From NCBI GenBank assembly GCA_036937835.1, contig CM072862.1, forward strand, positions 21,903,001-21,967,000: a stretch of DNA of 64,000 nt, written 5' to 3'. This DNA is from Pampus argenteus. Taxonomy: Eukaryota > Chordata > Actinopteri > Scombriformes > Stromateidae. Below the pieces are notes generated by a model, which did not search any database, was not told where the DNA came from, and saw only the letters and a program-made list of their open reading frames with translations. Position numbers and translations under genes: made by a program. Shown here one piece after another: positions 43,436 to 56,100 of this stretch (position 1 is its first letter; each line of letters begins with the position of its first letter).

Positions 43436-43777
43436 ATTGTGTTTGTGGGTCATTTGTGTATCTTGTTCTGTCTTCATGTACTCCTCCCCAGCCTGCCCTG
43501 CTCCCTGTGTTTCCCTCAGCCAATCAGCTCCTTGCCTGCCTCTGTGTCTTGCCACCTGTTCCTTTATTGTCTGATTAGTTCAGTTTGTATTTCAGTCCCT
43601 GGTTTTCAGTTAAATCTTTGTTCTGTCGTGTTTGGTTCTGTTCATCCTATCAGTTTCTGTGCTTTGCCTGCACACTTGTGAAATAAAGAATAATTTCCTC
43701 CATTTCCTGTTGTTGTTGTTGTTGTTCCTGCCTGCTGATCTCTGCATGTGAGTCCATTTGCCTGCCAAGCTGTAACA
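43436..43777 (+). mobile_element. Solo-LTR-like transposon remnant
   Basis: A pyrimidine-rich segment with phrases common in fish LTR ends: CACCTGTT-type sequence, TGATTAGTTC, TTCTGTCGTGTTTGG, GCACACTTGTGAAATAAAG (AATAAA at 43682-43687), and a close near 43777 with CTGCATGTGAGTCC and GTAACAG. A (GTT)n run sits inside at 43709-43726. No coding part or second LTR was seen, and the left border is a guess. Confidence 0.45.
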
Positions 43778-44710
43778 GAGTGTGTGTTTTTTTCATTACT
43801 GTACTTTTTCCAGTGACACGTTTCAGTGAATCCCCCGTTTCCACATGTTTAATTTTGCTTTGATTTTGATTACACAGTTTCTCACAACACATTTAAATGA
43901 CATTCAACACAGATTTCATGTCTTTGAATCCACATTTATTGCAGCTGGGAACCGAGGAAATGTTATACATAACATCTCTGAACAAACTCTGCAAAAATGA
44001 ATCCGCACTCTTTTACATACTGTATGTCTCATCCTCAGTCTATGTGTCCTGTTCATGTTTACATATCCTAACCCTTTGTTAATGTTAATGGCTGCGTTTT
44101 GTATGTATTGAATTCCTTGCTGAACCTTATTACATTTGGAGCTGCAGCAGTGGAATTAGCCCCTCGGAGATCAATATGTTTTCATCTGTGGCGGATAGTT
44201 AGCATCTGTCAGCTGGCTCAATCAAACCTCCACACAAATGTCACTTTCACTACAACACAAAGCCACATGGGAGCCTGTGGGCATTCATCATAAGTTGTTT
44301 TGGTCAGAAAACAATGCTGAAATCCACTTACAATGACTCATTTGATGTTAGATTACTACAGAGCCAACAAAAACCCGTAGATTGTAAAATAGCTTTGATC
44401 GGCAGGTGACTACACCTTTGTGTTTGTAGGCAAATTGTTCTTTGTGATGCTGTAAATAATAGATAGAGGTTCAAATAAAGTCCAGACCCATGTAGCAAAC
44501 AAGTGTAGCTCTTTACTAAAGCCGCCTGGATTTTAAAAAAAACACATTATTAGTCATATCTTATAGAGTAAAACTTAGATGAATGATGTTTAGATGGAAA
44601 AAAAAATTTAACCTTTAAAAACACATCATCTGATTTTGTTCTCTATTCCAGTAAAAGTTGCCATCTGTGTATGAGTGTGCAGGTGAATGTGAGTGTTAAT
44701 GAGCAGCAGA

Positions 44711-44760
44711 ATCACTGTAAAGCGTTTTGGATAAAAGCGATATATATAAATGCCGCCATT
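44711..44760 (+). repeat. Short dispersed fish repeat fragment
   Basis: ACTGTAAAGCGTTTTGGATA followed by AAAGCGATATATATAAATGC matches a fragment very common in fish genomes (the GGATAAAAGCGCTATATAAATG type). It is slightly degenerate. Confidence 0.5.
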
Positions 44761-44879
44761 TACTGCATATAGAGAAGTCAAAATTGACTTCTTTGTATAG
44801 AAGAAACTGCATCGACAGGAATGCACCTGCACTCTCCGGGCGAAAGTCATCACGCAGGTGTTGATTAAAAAGTATTGCA

Positions 44880-46183
44880 TTCGTAGACATGTACAATGTT
44901 TTATTTGTATGCATATTACAGCTCTTCACACCTCATCAAACAGGACAAAATGACATTCATTGGTAACACCAAGACGGGTGTTGACACACTGTAAACAATG
45001 TGCATTTACTGGACTCACTACTTGCATGTAAAGGTCATTTCATAAAGAATGACTTTGTTTAAAAATGAATATCCTGAACAGGTTTGGCTGCAGTATTTAA
45101 TGCACACTCCTTTATGATACAATACGACTGTCTCAAAACAGTTGGTTCAGTAACCCAGAGCTGTTTTCATTTTGCTTTGTCGCTTATGTTACAAAGTCAT
45201 GTCATAAACCACATGGGGATACTGAAAACCATTATAATATTTGAAAGGGTATATAACAAGGTACTTGACTATTTACAAAATTCAAGTTGATTTTGTACAA
45301 AGTAAAAGTGCATCAAATATTTAAAGATCATCCTGCATGTTTTTTTTTTGTTTGTTTTGTTTTTGTTATTTTTCAGGATGAAAATATTAAAAAGAAAAAG
45401 AATAAACTCCAAGGAGGAGGATGCATGTTTAGAAGATTCTTGTCTGTAGCAAAAGATAAAAAAAAAAGTCTCTGTGAGTTAAACATTACGAATCTTCTTT
45501 GTACTTTGGTGACTTTATTTTTTTTTCTTCAGTTTTGTTTCATCATAAATTATTATGCAAGTCGACTGAAAGTGTTGCAGATAAACTCTTCTAAAACATC
45601 GAATTCAATATACAGTAAAATATCTTTCTTACATTTTTGCGGAAAGTTTTTTTGGGCGTGGTGAGACACCCTTGAGGTTTTTCATGTATTTTAAAATTTA
45701 TCATAAGAGTTAAATAAATACACATCAGGAAGAGACAAAAGAGCGATTGGCTAACGTATGCCTCAGGGCATGCTGCGGCATTAAAACTTCTTGGAACAGA
45801 CTGAGCAAAACTCGCTCTAGTCTTCTTTTCAAAACGGTCAAAAAAGAGCACCAGATCTCCAAGCCTGTAGCCGAGAAATGGAGAGCTCCAATATCAATGG
45901 AAGGGATGACATGGTGGGCAGTGGGATACATAGACAAAGAATGCCCTGATGTCCTAACAGTGCAGGAATGCTAAGTGAGTGTGACAGTGCTGACTCTCTG
46001 GAGTCGTAGGGGGGTCATGGCGTGGGACAGATCCAGTGCACTGAACAAGCCTTGCCTCAGCGATCATGCGGAGCTGTCTTCGCGGCGCACACTGTAGTGT
46101 TGGGGGAACAGGGGGAGGTGGGTTGGTCCCTGAGTGTCGGATCCCCTGTGGAAAAGGTGTCTGGTGGAGGCCCTTAGCCTGCG
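44880..46183 (-). terminator. Probable 3' UTR of integrin alpha-11 with candidate poly(A) signals
   Basis: No coding sequence is seen left of the stop codon. In transcript sense AATAAA occurs at 45514-45519 and again at 44900-44905, and ATTAAA at 45096-45101. Which one is used cannot be told from the sequence. Confidence 0.35.
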
Positions 46184-46261
46184 TTACCGTTCTTCTGCCA
46201 CTTTCCCGTTTGCCTCCTGTTCGTCCTCGTCTCTCCGCTTCTGCCTCTGGAAGAAGCCAAG
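46184..46261 (-). CDS. itga11: Integrin alpha-11 last exon: cytoplasmic tail and stop
   Basis: Twenty-five codons and TAA at 46186-46184. LGFF completes the conserved KxGFF(K/R) integrin tail motif, followed by a charged tail QRQKRRDEDEQEANGKVAEE. The tail after GFF is quite unlike the human alpha-11 tail I remember. Confidence 0.92.
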   Translation of the reverse strand, partial: LGFFQRQKRRDEDEQEANGKVAEER

Positions 46262-49200
46262 CTGAGAGGGAAGAAAAGTTCATTCAATTAATTAACTGCA
46301 CAGAAAAATGGGTTTATTGGGGAAAATGGGAACTGGTTTGAGAAATGCAGTTTCACCATGTTTATGGGGGTATATTCAAGTTGTTTCTAAGTCAAAGCTC
46401 ATCTCAGAGTAAATCATGATATATATATAAACTTTGATCGCCTGCAGTGAGATTATGTTTTGCTCAATCAGTGTTGGCCATAAATGTGAGGCTGCCTTTA
46501 TTTACAGTTTGACTTTTTACCTCAGAAAATCGCACCATTACTTCTCCAGTCATTCTTCCTCTGTTCAATTGTCTAGTCAAATGTTTCAAGACATGTGGTA
46601 CAGACATAATATACAACTGTCTTCATCAATATGAACAAAGATTTCAAGGCATTTGAGAAATATTAGAAATGTATTTTGGCTAATGTTTATGTAGGTCAGA
46701 TGTGAGTGTTTTAATCTTTGTGTACTGGCATATATTCTCTACCAGAGGGTGGCAGTGTAGCTCTATGCTGAGGTACCACTATGACCATTTCAATGACCAT
46801 GATTAGTATGGTAAATACTACTAACTAACTCTACCTAAAATCAGGTCAGAGACATAAAACCAGAAGCAGGACATGAAGCGGGTCTCCATAAATACCCATA
46901 ATGATCGTTCTGTTTACCTATTGACTAATAATTGTACACGACATGACGACTTACCTTCCATAGAGCGAGAATGAGCAGGGCTAACAATATGAGTCCTCCC
47001 AGCGTGCTACCAACAATAATCCAGGTCGGGATTCTGTAATCTCCCTCCTTCCTGATCTCCAATATTATCTGTCGGGACAAGATACGATGATATGAGAATA
47101 TGAAACCTCATTTCTTTGTGAGACACACACTGAACTTGTATAGTTTATTTGTACTACTGTGTGATATATATATATATATAAACATAAATTGAGTGTGCAG
47201 TTGTGTACTGTATGATAGGTATAGGTATAGACATTTGAGCAGTAGTTATATTCAATGCATGGATAAGATTTTAATTTCTAATGAAACTCTAAGATATCTC
47301 AGATAATCCAAAAGTAATTGATCTGCACTGATTAACAAAAACATACATAATACACTGCATGACTGGCCAATAGATGGCAGCAAACATTAGTGCATTAGAG
47401 CAGTAGAGTACATGTTGTGCCGCTGGTCCTTTCGGTCCCTGAGCACCACACAGCACATGTGCTCCTACGCTAACCTTTACAGTGTTATTCTGCAGTGCTT
47501 CAGTTGGGAAGTACCGTGTTAAACTGTATTAGAAACTGCTGCTATTTTATCACAATGTTGGCACCGTAGAGCAAAACATGTTCTTGTTTAGAGTCTTAAA
47601 AAGAAGAAAAAAAAATACAATAGCATATATTTTACTATCTGAATACTTTAAACTCAATAAAACCACTTCTGAAGTCAAGGTTCCTAAATTATAGAACTGT
47701 GTATTAAAAAAATCAGGATCAGGATCAGATGGGTGAGATGTGATCACATTGTGACTGTTAAGAACCCAGATTTGAGTCAGGTCATATTTGGGACAGAGGC
47801 AGTTTATAGCTTTATTTGTTGTTGACTCACATGTCTGACAGGCCTCTCTTCATGTAGAAACATGCAGCTGGAGGAGGGGAGCTCCACTGATGCACTAGTT
47901 ACCAGTTCCAGGATTTTAAACTTCAGCTGGGTAGGAAATCAAAACATGCTGACATTTTTTTATTTTTGCAAACAAATCACACAGCCAAAAGACTACAAAG
48001 TTGTCGTTGCTACAGAATCAGAGGAAGATAACACGAGGAGATGGCATGTATTGTTATAAAGCTGAGGGAAATGTGCAACTACACGCATGTTTTTGAATTT
48101 AATACTCACTGCATGTAAGGTGTCTATTCGGAGAACTCCTGTGACTCTTACTGCAATTTCCCTGTAGGAGGCCACGTTGACGGTGCATTGGATTGGCAGA
48201 GTTAAAGTGTTGGATCGGTTCTGTGTGAAGGGGAAAAAAAGGAAAAAAAAAAGTTAGCTTAGAAAGTAAAAAAAAACAAAACTTTGGGAATCAATTTGGT
48301 TGGTTTGTACTTTACCAAGCGGGAGAAGCGTGAAAGGTCCTCAGGGGACGATCTGCTCTGTGCTACGTGCTGCGGTGGTAAACAGCGCGTACCGTCTCTC
48401 TGATGTATGACACGAGAGGAGAAATATCTGTTAGATTTCAATATCTGCAGAGCTAAAGTGATAAGTTGGTGTGTTGGCATTAAATCAAAGAAACAATAAG
48501 AAAATAAAATATTAATCTTATGTCAATAAATACAGAGTTGGGGTCAGGAGGGGATTAGCGTAGCTTAGCATGTAGACGAGAAGCAGAGGGGAAAGTGATA
48601 CAAAAATAAGGCCTAGCTGTCTTATTTACATGAGTTCAAATAATTACCGTACTAGCAGTAATATTAGTTATATATTACAAAAATTACATATTCTCCCTTT
48701 TAAATTTTCATATTCACCTGGTCGATATGAAAGTCGGATATCTGCAGGAGTTGGTTCCCGTTTTTTGTCATTTCTGGGACTTCGATGTTGAGCTGCAGAT
48801 CATTTACTGGGAAGTAGCCAAGGTTCTGGATCTGAGAGACAACAAGGATTAACTCGAGTAAATTATTTCCCAGCTGTGTTTTTTTTCTGCGCCGTATATC
48901 AAAAGTGGCAGCGATGATACAGTCAGCTCTCACCTGGAAAGTGAAGTTGAAAGGAGGGCCGATAACTCCAGGCTCCTCCAGCGACAGCTCCGATTTGATA
49001 TCGTACCGAGTCGGATTTGAATCCCTTTAAAGAATAAATGTGGATGTATTAATAGAAGTAACGTGAGAAGCAATTATTCTCCACTTATCTTGGCTTTAAC
49101 TCATATGTTGTGCAATCATGATAACAAAAACCCCATTTAAGTCATATTATCTGCAACTTTCCCCCACCACCACCACTGATATTTTCCAACAATTCCCAGA

Positions 49201-50111
49201 TGCCTACCATCAAATCACTCTGTTCCAGTTGCTTGCACTTCCAAGTTTACTGTTTCCCAAAATCACCACAAGCGATACAACACAGAGCAATGCATTTTTT
49301 ATTTATTTATTTATTTTTTTGGGAAAAAGATATAACAAAATAAAATACCTAGTGAAGAGAAGGTCGGCCTCATATTTCAGTAAGTAATAGATATCGTTGA
49401 AATTATCAGCTGTGCTGATTTCCTCACCGTCACTGTGAACAGAACGAGACAAAAATATTCAAAGAATGAGACGAATACGGGGCGCAGGCCAGTCCAAATA
49501 TTTCTCTGTGAAATTCGGCACATTTTCTTCTTGTTTAATGGAGTGAATTGATGCTTGCTTGTGATTTGATGGATTTCTTTGTTGCTCGATAGCACCGATA
49601 AGGACACTGATGACAGTTAGGACGCATTTATACTGTGGATGTTAATACGTTTGCAATACAGATAAGGATTTGTGTCCACACCTGCTGGCCTCCAGGATGA
49701 CCCTGATGTGCTCCAAGAAGACGGTCCGGCTAAATTCAAACTCCAGACGAAATGTTACCTACACACAAAAGAGAAAATAAAGCTTAGAAGAAAAGAAAAT
49801 CCCATCATTTATACACCAGATCTTTTCTATAGGGGCAAGATACGATCTCTGTTTTTTCAATGTTCACCTGTTTATCACCTTTACCTCTTTATGACACTGA
49901 GACATGAGCCAGGGAGCTGCTTTTGACCCCATATGCTACTGTATAAACTCTTTCCAACAGTACGGGTCCAGCATTATGGATTAAGGAGTAAAGCCTGCAA
50001 TAACCTGCCAACTTCCAGGTTTTTGACCCAGAGGCAAACTGCTGCTGCTTAAAGAGAGCCAAGGAATTTCCCTTTAGTTTCGGACAATGGCATAAATACA
50101 AATCAACATGA

Positions 50112-50151
<40 letters not shown>

Positions 50152-53100
50152 GTGAGCATTTGATTCAGGGCAGAGAGGCAGAAAGGAGACAGAGAGGAAC
50201 AGAGGAGGCAACCCATGCTGTTAGAAAGTGGAAATTGAAGAATCCTAAACAAAAACAGAGGGTGAACCCGAGAGGAGAGGAGAGGAGAGGAGAGGAGAGG
50301 AGAGGAGAGGAGAGGAGAGGAGAGGAGAGGAGAGGAGAGGAGAGGAGAGGAGAGGAGAGGAGAGGAGAGGAGAGGAGAGGAGAGGAGAGGAGAGGAGAGG
50401 AGAGGAGAGGAGAGGAGAGATTGGCAGCAGAGCTTTGTTTACAGTCCTCCATGCCGTAATGAAATCCTGACGGATTCCGTCTGGCCAAAGAGGAATGCAT
50501 AACAAGGTTTACTGTAGCTTCCCTCCTCCATATTGACCAACTCGTCCCTGATATAGCACATACATAAATGATAACCTCTTTTCATATAATCATGTCCAAG
50601 CTGTGGGAAATGACCCCTGTCCAGTTTTGCTTTTAGTGTCCTAGAAAAGTAGGTTCATGTTTATTTCCAGCCCGTTTTCAAAAGAACTGGATGAATCTGA
50701 ATGATGCTCATTAGGAGGAAAGCAAACAGAAAAATGCACAAACACACACACACACACACACACACATGCATGCAAGTGGTATGGGTTTGGAAGACATAAT
50801 GGATCTGTGGCTAGAGGAAATTATGCGCCAGCATAGTTGAACATGGAAATTCAGACAGAGCATGAAGCTCCTCTTCCTTCTCTGGGTTAATGTCATCTGC
50901 CCGACTCCCTCAACCACATTCACTTTCAACCTCCGAACACTTAATTGCAATAACTATCCTTTGTTATCTCTGCATACATGTAGTGGTAAAAAGGTCAAAA
51001 GAAATTACTACTACTTTTAAAAGGTCCCTACTTCCCTTCAGCTAAACAGGGGTTTTGGGCTGGTTTGGCAGCAGCACCGGTGTACAATCAGCCTTGTGCC
51101 ACTTTTTTTTTTTTTTAAAGGTTCTCGACCAGAGCAGATCAGCCTTGTGGCTCTGGATGGTATTCGGACTGAATGAGTGTGTATGAATCACTCAGTGAGT
51201 TTTACAGGGTGAACCAAGTCCTCTCGGTTCAGTTGTTGAGGAGCATTATAGAGAAATGTGGTGATATTGTCGTTGCCCGGGAGACGAGATGCTGTTTGTG
51301 ATAATGTCGTGGTTAGGATATTATATAAACTCTTTCAAAAACTTTCTGTCACCTTCAGTACTTCATCCTTACAGATTTTAACTGAACTACATGGTGTACC
51401 CTTCAGTTTCATCCCTATCAAAAGGTAATTCAAACATCACCCTCTTAAAAATAAAACGTGATACCTTGCTGTAAAATAAACTGGAAAGCGAAGGATCTCA
51501 TAAATATCTCTGACATTATAAGCCTGCAGAAAAGCTTGGAAACAGCAGAATCGAACGTGAGAATCAGCAACAGATGACAGAGAGAGACTCTTGGTATCTC
51601 TTATTTAGTCTCACCTGGTGCATCAAGATAAAAGGGAGAGAAAATGTTCTTAACGGCTGAGGAAGAACTTGGATGTATATTGATTATAACATAATAATAA
51701 AAAAGGTATTACTTCACTGTTCATGTTTTAACAAGGGACATTTAATGTAAACTTAGAAAAATGCTTTAAAAACACTTTAACTGTATAAGTGGTTGCAACA
51801 GGACTCACTTATGCTACTGGAGGAAAACAAATGTGTAAAAATAGGTCTCGAATATGCACTTTCATAAATAAATAAAAAATAGCTGAGCATTGTACTTTTT
51901 TTTATTAAACATCCTGAAACAGGAGTAAATAGTAAATTATTTTCAGCTGCAGATTTATTGCTGCAGTCAGTATTTACAGCAGCACGGTGACGTAATGGAG
52001 GTCTATGGCACAGGAAAGAAGCTTCATTAGGCTTTGGCAAACCAGGACATTACCTTGTTGGTAGGATCAATTCAGCTGTGGGTACTGAAAAATTCCCATC
52101 ACACTGTGATCTGTGGGGAGCTATTACTGTAAGTAATGTTGATCTTTATCTATAATGTGTTATCTTAACTAGAAAAGCCGCTGACAGATTCTAATGTGCA
52201 GTACACATGCTACAGTATATGCATTAGTTATAGTTTGCAGGATAAATACAGGACATGTTTTAGTGATGACACTGTAGATCCTCATGTCAGACTATAGAAT
52301 AAAGGGACCTCACAAACCAGGCTTGTGGTTCTTCCTTTAACCATGTGGTCTGTCATTGTCATCTAAAGCTTGCAGCATGTGTTTTTGGGCCCCCCAGGCG
52401 TCTAATATAATCACATCAATATATTTTTTTCTTTTTAGCGGTACAATGCAGGCTCTGAGACATGCATCCATATATCTGCTTCAGTTAGCAGTGCAAGCGT
52501 CTTATTTGGGAATCATTATTGATAATCCGATCATGAATGATTTTTGTTATGGTCGGAAAGAACAAACTTTTACATCCTCTTTCCATTCAGTCAGATAAAT
52601 ACAGAGAATATTGTGCTCACTCAAAACATATGGTACAAAATGAAATGCAGGAACAAAATGTCAGATGGAGGAAATAAAAATGCTTTAGACAGTTTGTTTT
52701 GCTTTTTTTTTAATACAAAAGCAAAACATACAGTAGAGTCCAAAAAATGACACCACTTCCAGATGTCACTTTTCTTAGACTACTGTATGTCTACTTATGT
52801 CTGGACGTTTTCTCTTATGATGAACTCCACAGTGAAAGTCATGTTTTATGCATCTTAACACATTTTTCTCGCCTGAAATATTTCATTTCTCACCTGAGAT
52901 TTGGCCCTCATAAACGGAGCGCTGACATTGCAGATCTTCTCATTTCTCAGTTTGTCGTCAATGTAACACTCAATCTTGATGTCAGAGTTGTCCTTGATCA
53001 AGAAGAACAAAACATTTTGATTTTTTTTTTTTTTTTACAGTTATTGTTTCTGACAAAATTTGACAAAAAAGCTTTAAAATCATCTCATACCTTGATTATG

Positions 53101-56100
53101 AGGCTAGAGAAGCGTAGATTGGGTGTGTAGGTGATGTTGAGGCGAGCATTGTAGGCATTTTCTCCTTTGTTCTCCAGTCGGACATCCACCACCATTCTTC
53201 TCCTGTTTGCCTCTAAAACCCGCAGAGATTGCACCGTCTCTCCTTCACTTACATGGCGGCAGAAAGCACTATGAGACTGTACGGGCTGCGCACAAAACTG
53301 ACTGGGAGGCAGGGAGGGAGGAAGAGAAAACGGAGGGAAACAATACAGTATTGTATTATATATATATTATAATTGTATCGCTGTGTAGTCTTGTGTGTGT
53401 GTGTGTGTGTGTGTGTGTTGTGATGAATATGTGTGTGTACCTACTTTCGAGTCATCAAGTCGGTCATACTCTGCAGTGCCAGTTCAGGTATACAACGGTC
53501 ATCCTCATCACAGCCGTTCCAAAAGGGCAACTAGTGGAAGAGACAAGCTTTTATTCTGTATGTATTGCATTTTAAGTGCATTTTAAATAATAATAATAAT
53601 AATAATAATAACAACAATAAGGTGTCGGTTGCCTCTCACCTCTGTCCTCACAACAGTTGGCCAGCTTTCATCTAGAACCGGTCCCTGATCTGGATCCTGC
53701 AGCCCGACTTGTGCAGCAAACACTATGGGCCTTGCATAGTCTGTGGTCTCCTGATATAAAACATTACATTTAATGGTCAGTCTGTAGATGTATTCTATCA
53801 TGGCACTCAAATTACCTTTTTTTTTTGCTTTCAAAAGATATAAAAAAAAAAAAAAAAGTTTATTATCTGATTTCAATATACAGTGTATGTTAGTTTTGAC
53901 CAGAACTGCAGCATAATGAAAAGTCTTTCATCCATTACACTGTTAAATGACATTCAAAACTGGAATGAAGAATACATTAACAAATAATTCAATTAATAAG
54001 CAACGTTCTCACAGCTCCTGTTACGGTTTGACCATTTATGTGACATATTGCAACCTTTCTGGAAACAAACGAGCCTCACCATGACGTGAAAGTATATGTG
54101 TTCGCAGATTTCCTCGCCAGGAAGAATCGTCAGATTTTGAGGCTGCAGCTTGGTCGGGTTGTCCAATACGGCCCGAGGATTGAAACGTCGCTCCGCAATG
54201 GAAACATTATATTTGATCCCTAAATGGGTCATAAGAAGAAGAGGTAAGAAATTACATATGTGAAACTAGAAAAGAGTGCGGACTAATTGACAAATGGGAG
54301 CAGCCGACCGTAAATGACATCACCGGAGTGGTGCAATATAATATTTGCTTGACTCTTAAACATACGATGAATGTGTGACGAACATATACAAGAATCCAAA
54401 GCCTCTGAGTCATTTCCAAGCCACATTGTTTTAGAGGCTTTTTCCATTTATTGCTTTGTGTTTTCATGGCACAAAAGGGGAATTCGACCGAGACTGAGCT
54501 TGTGTGTATTGAGTTTTGGGGTCAGCGAGAGAATTAGAGAGCTGGTTAGATAATGGATACCAAATAGAAAGTTGTTCCCCACTTTTCACCAATTACAGTT
54601 GTTAATCAACAATGATTTTTTTTTCCTATTTGGATAAGAGAAACTGTTCATTCATAGTTGCTAAGTACCTCTTCATTCAATGGAAATTCTAACTTTTACA
54701 CTTTTAAGTTGGGCTACACAGCAGCATTTGTCATCCTTTTTTTCCCCCACAGTTTAAATACCTATGATAGACAACAAGTAGCAGATGGTTGAATCTTTTG
54801 GTTTAAAAACAAACAAACATTCTCAAACACTCTCAAATATACATTTGCATAAATAAGTATAACTTGACCGAGACAGAAAAAAATGGTTCCCTTTCATGCA
54901 ACAGACCACAGTGAACTCAGAAACACTCGTACATCTGTCACGCATTACTAGCCAGACACGACAATGAGAGGAAAATGAAATAAACGTGTTCCACTGTATG
55001 CAACCATGGGAGACTCGATAACTCCCCTCTGTTCTTCCTCTACTCTGTTTTGGCACGTCTGATAGATTTGATAAAGATGTCAGTGGGTCAAGAGGTTAAC
55101 TGAGAACATGCTCCCCCTGCACCTCTGCTTCCTCACCTCCTATACGCGGTTAAACTAGACCCGCGCCGTCATATCTCTTAAAAACACATTGTGAGCAGAG
55201 ACCCTGCGCATCTGTGCAGGTGGGCTACCGTCGGTGGCACAACAGCCCCTTCTGTAGGATCGTTTCGTCACCAACGAGCTGTCACCGCCGCCGATCAATT
55301 AAAAAGATAAACTTGTAGATTACATTCCTTAAAAAGGAACATTTGATAGCATCAGACTGGTTTTCGATTTGGATGGAAGTAACATCAGCCTTGGCAGAGA
55401 AACAGCAGTGAAATCAGAGTCTCTTACTGCGAGCTTTGGCGCCGCTCTGAACGGAAGAAGCCGTCACAGGAATCCACACGTTGGCTCGAGTCAGAATATG
55501 AAGGACATATATTTAAATGCCTTTTCTTTCTGTCATGTACCAAAGTCAAAACATCTATAATGCAGCTACAGGTCCAAAAATATACAATTTCTCAGCTATC
55601 AGTCAAATCAAACAGTTGGCAGCATGGACATTTTTATGTGTTCGAAACTAAATGTGATTTAGTGTTACGTATTTCAGAGTAAGTTGCTTTTTGTGTATAT
55701 TTTATCAGAAGCTTTTATTTTGTTAGAAAAAAAACAAAACACCGAATTATGTTCTGTTTTTAGATTTGATACATTTTGCAACAGGTAAAAGGCTCTGGTT
55801 TACTATAGATGAAATATGGGGGGTTTATTAATGTTGGAAAGATGTCAAACATCAGCCACATACAAGAGGAGGAATCAATAAACCTTTTCCCCCCCCGAGA
55901 TGATTATTTTTACTGGCTTACCAATTTCCTGTGTAGGAGGAACAGCTGTCCTGGCAGTGATGTTGAAACATACGATGGCTGACATACAGGTTACGTCTTT
56001 GCCACCTCTCTGACAGTCCTTCACAAAGATGTTGACCTTACTGGGCTCAAACCTGACTGTGGTATATATCCGAATAACACTCTGTGACCTGCGAGGGCAT

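Larger units (their letters stand above)
42890..44879. other. Intergenic region between convergent rxfp3-like and itga11 genes
   Basis: Contains a short GT repeat (43178-43199), an LTR-like remnant (43436-43777) and a short fish-repeat fragment (44711-44760). No gene was recognised. Confidence 0.5.
49759..52893 (-). other. Integrin intron with AGAGG array
   Basis: 3.1 kb. Holds two CA repeats, the pentanucleotide array and a T-rich tract (51102-51117). The smaller introns at 48400-48717 and 49025-49348 show nothing. Confidence 0.8.

Noticed and set aside
46000..46183. Continuation of the integrin reading beyond the tail
   Set aside because: A TAA at 46186-46184 ends the frame, and the following sequence lacks any family match.
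50160..50505. Long ORFs on both strands with repeating E-E-R-R-G or L-S-S-P units
   Set aside because: They are produced entirely by the AGAGG array and have no conserved flanks.
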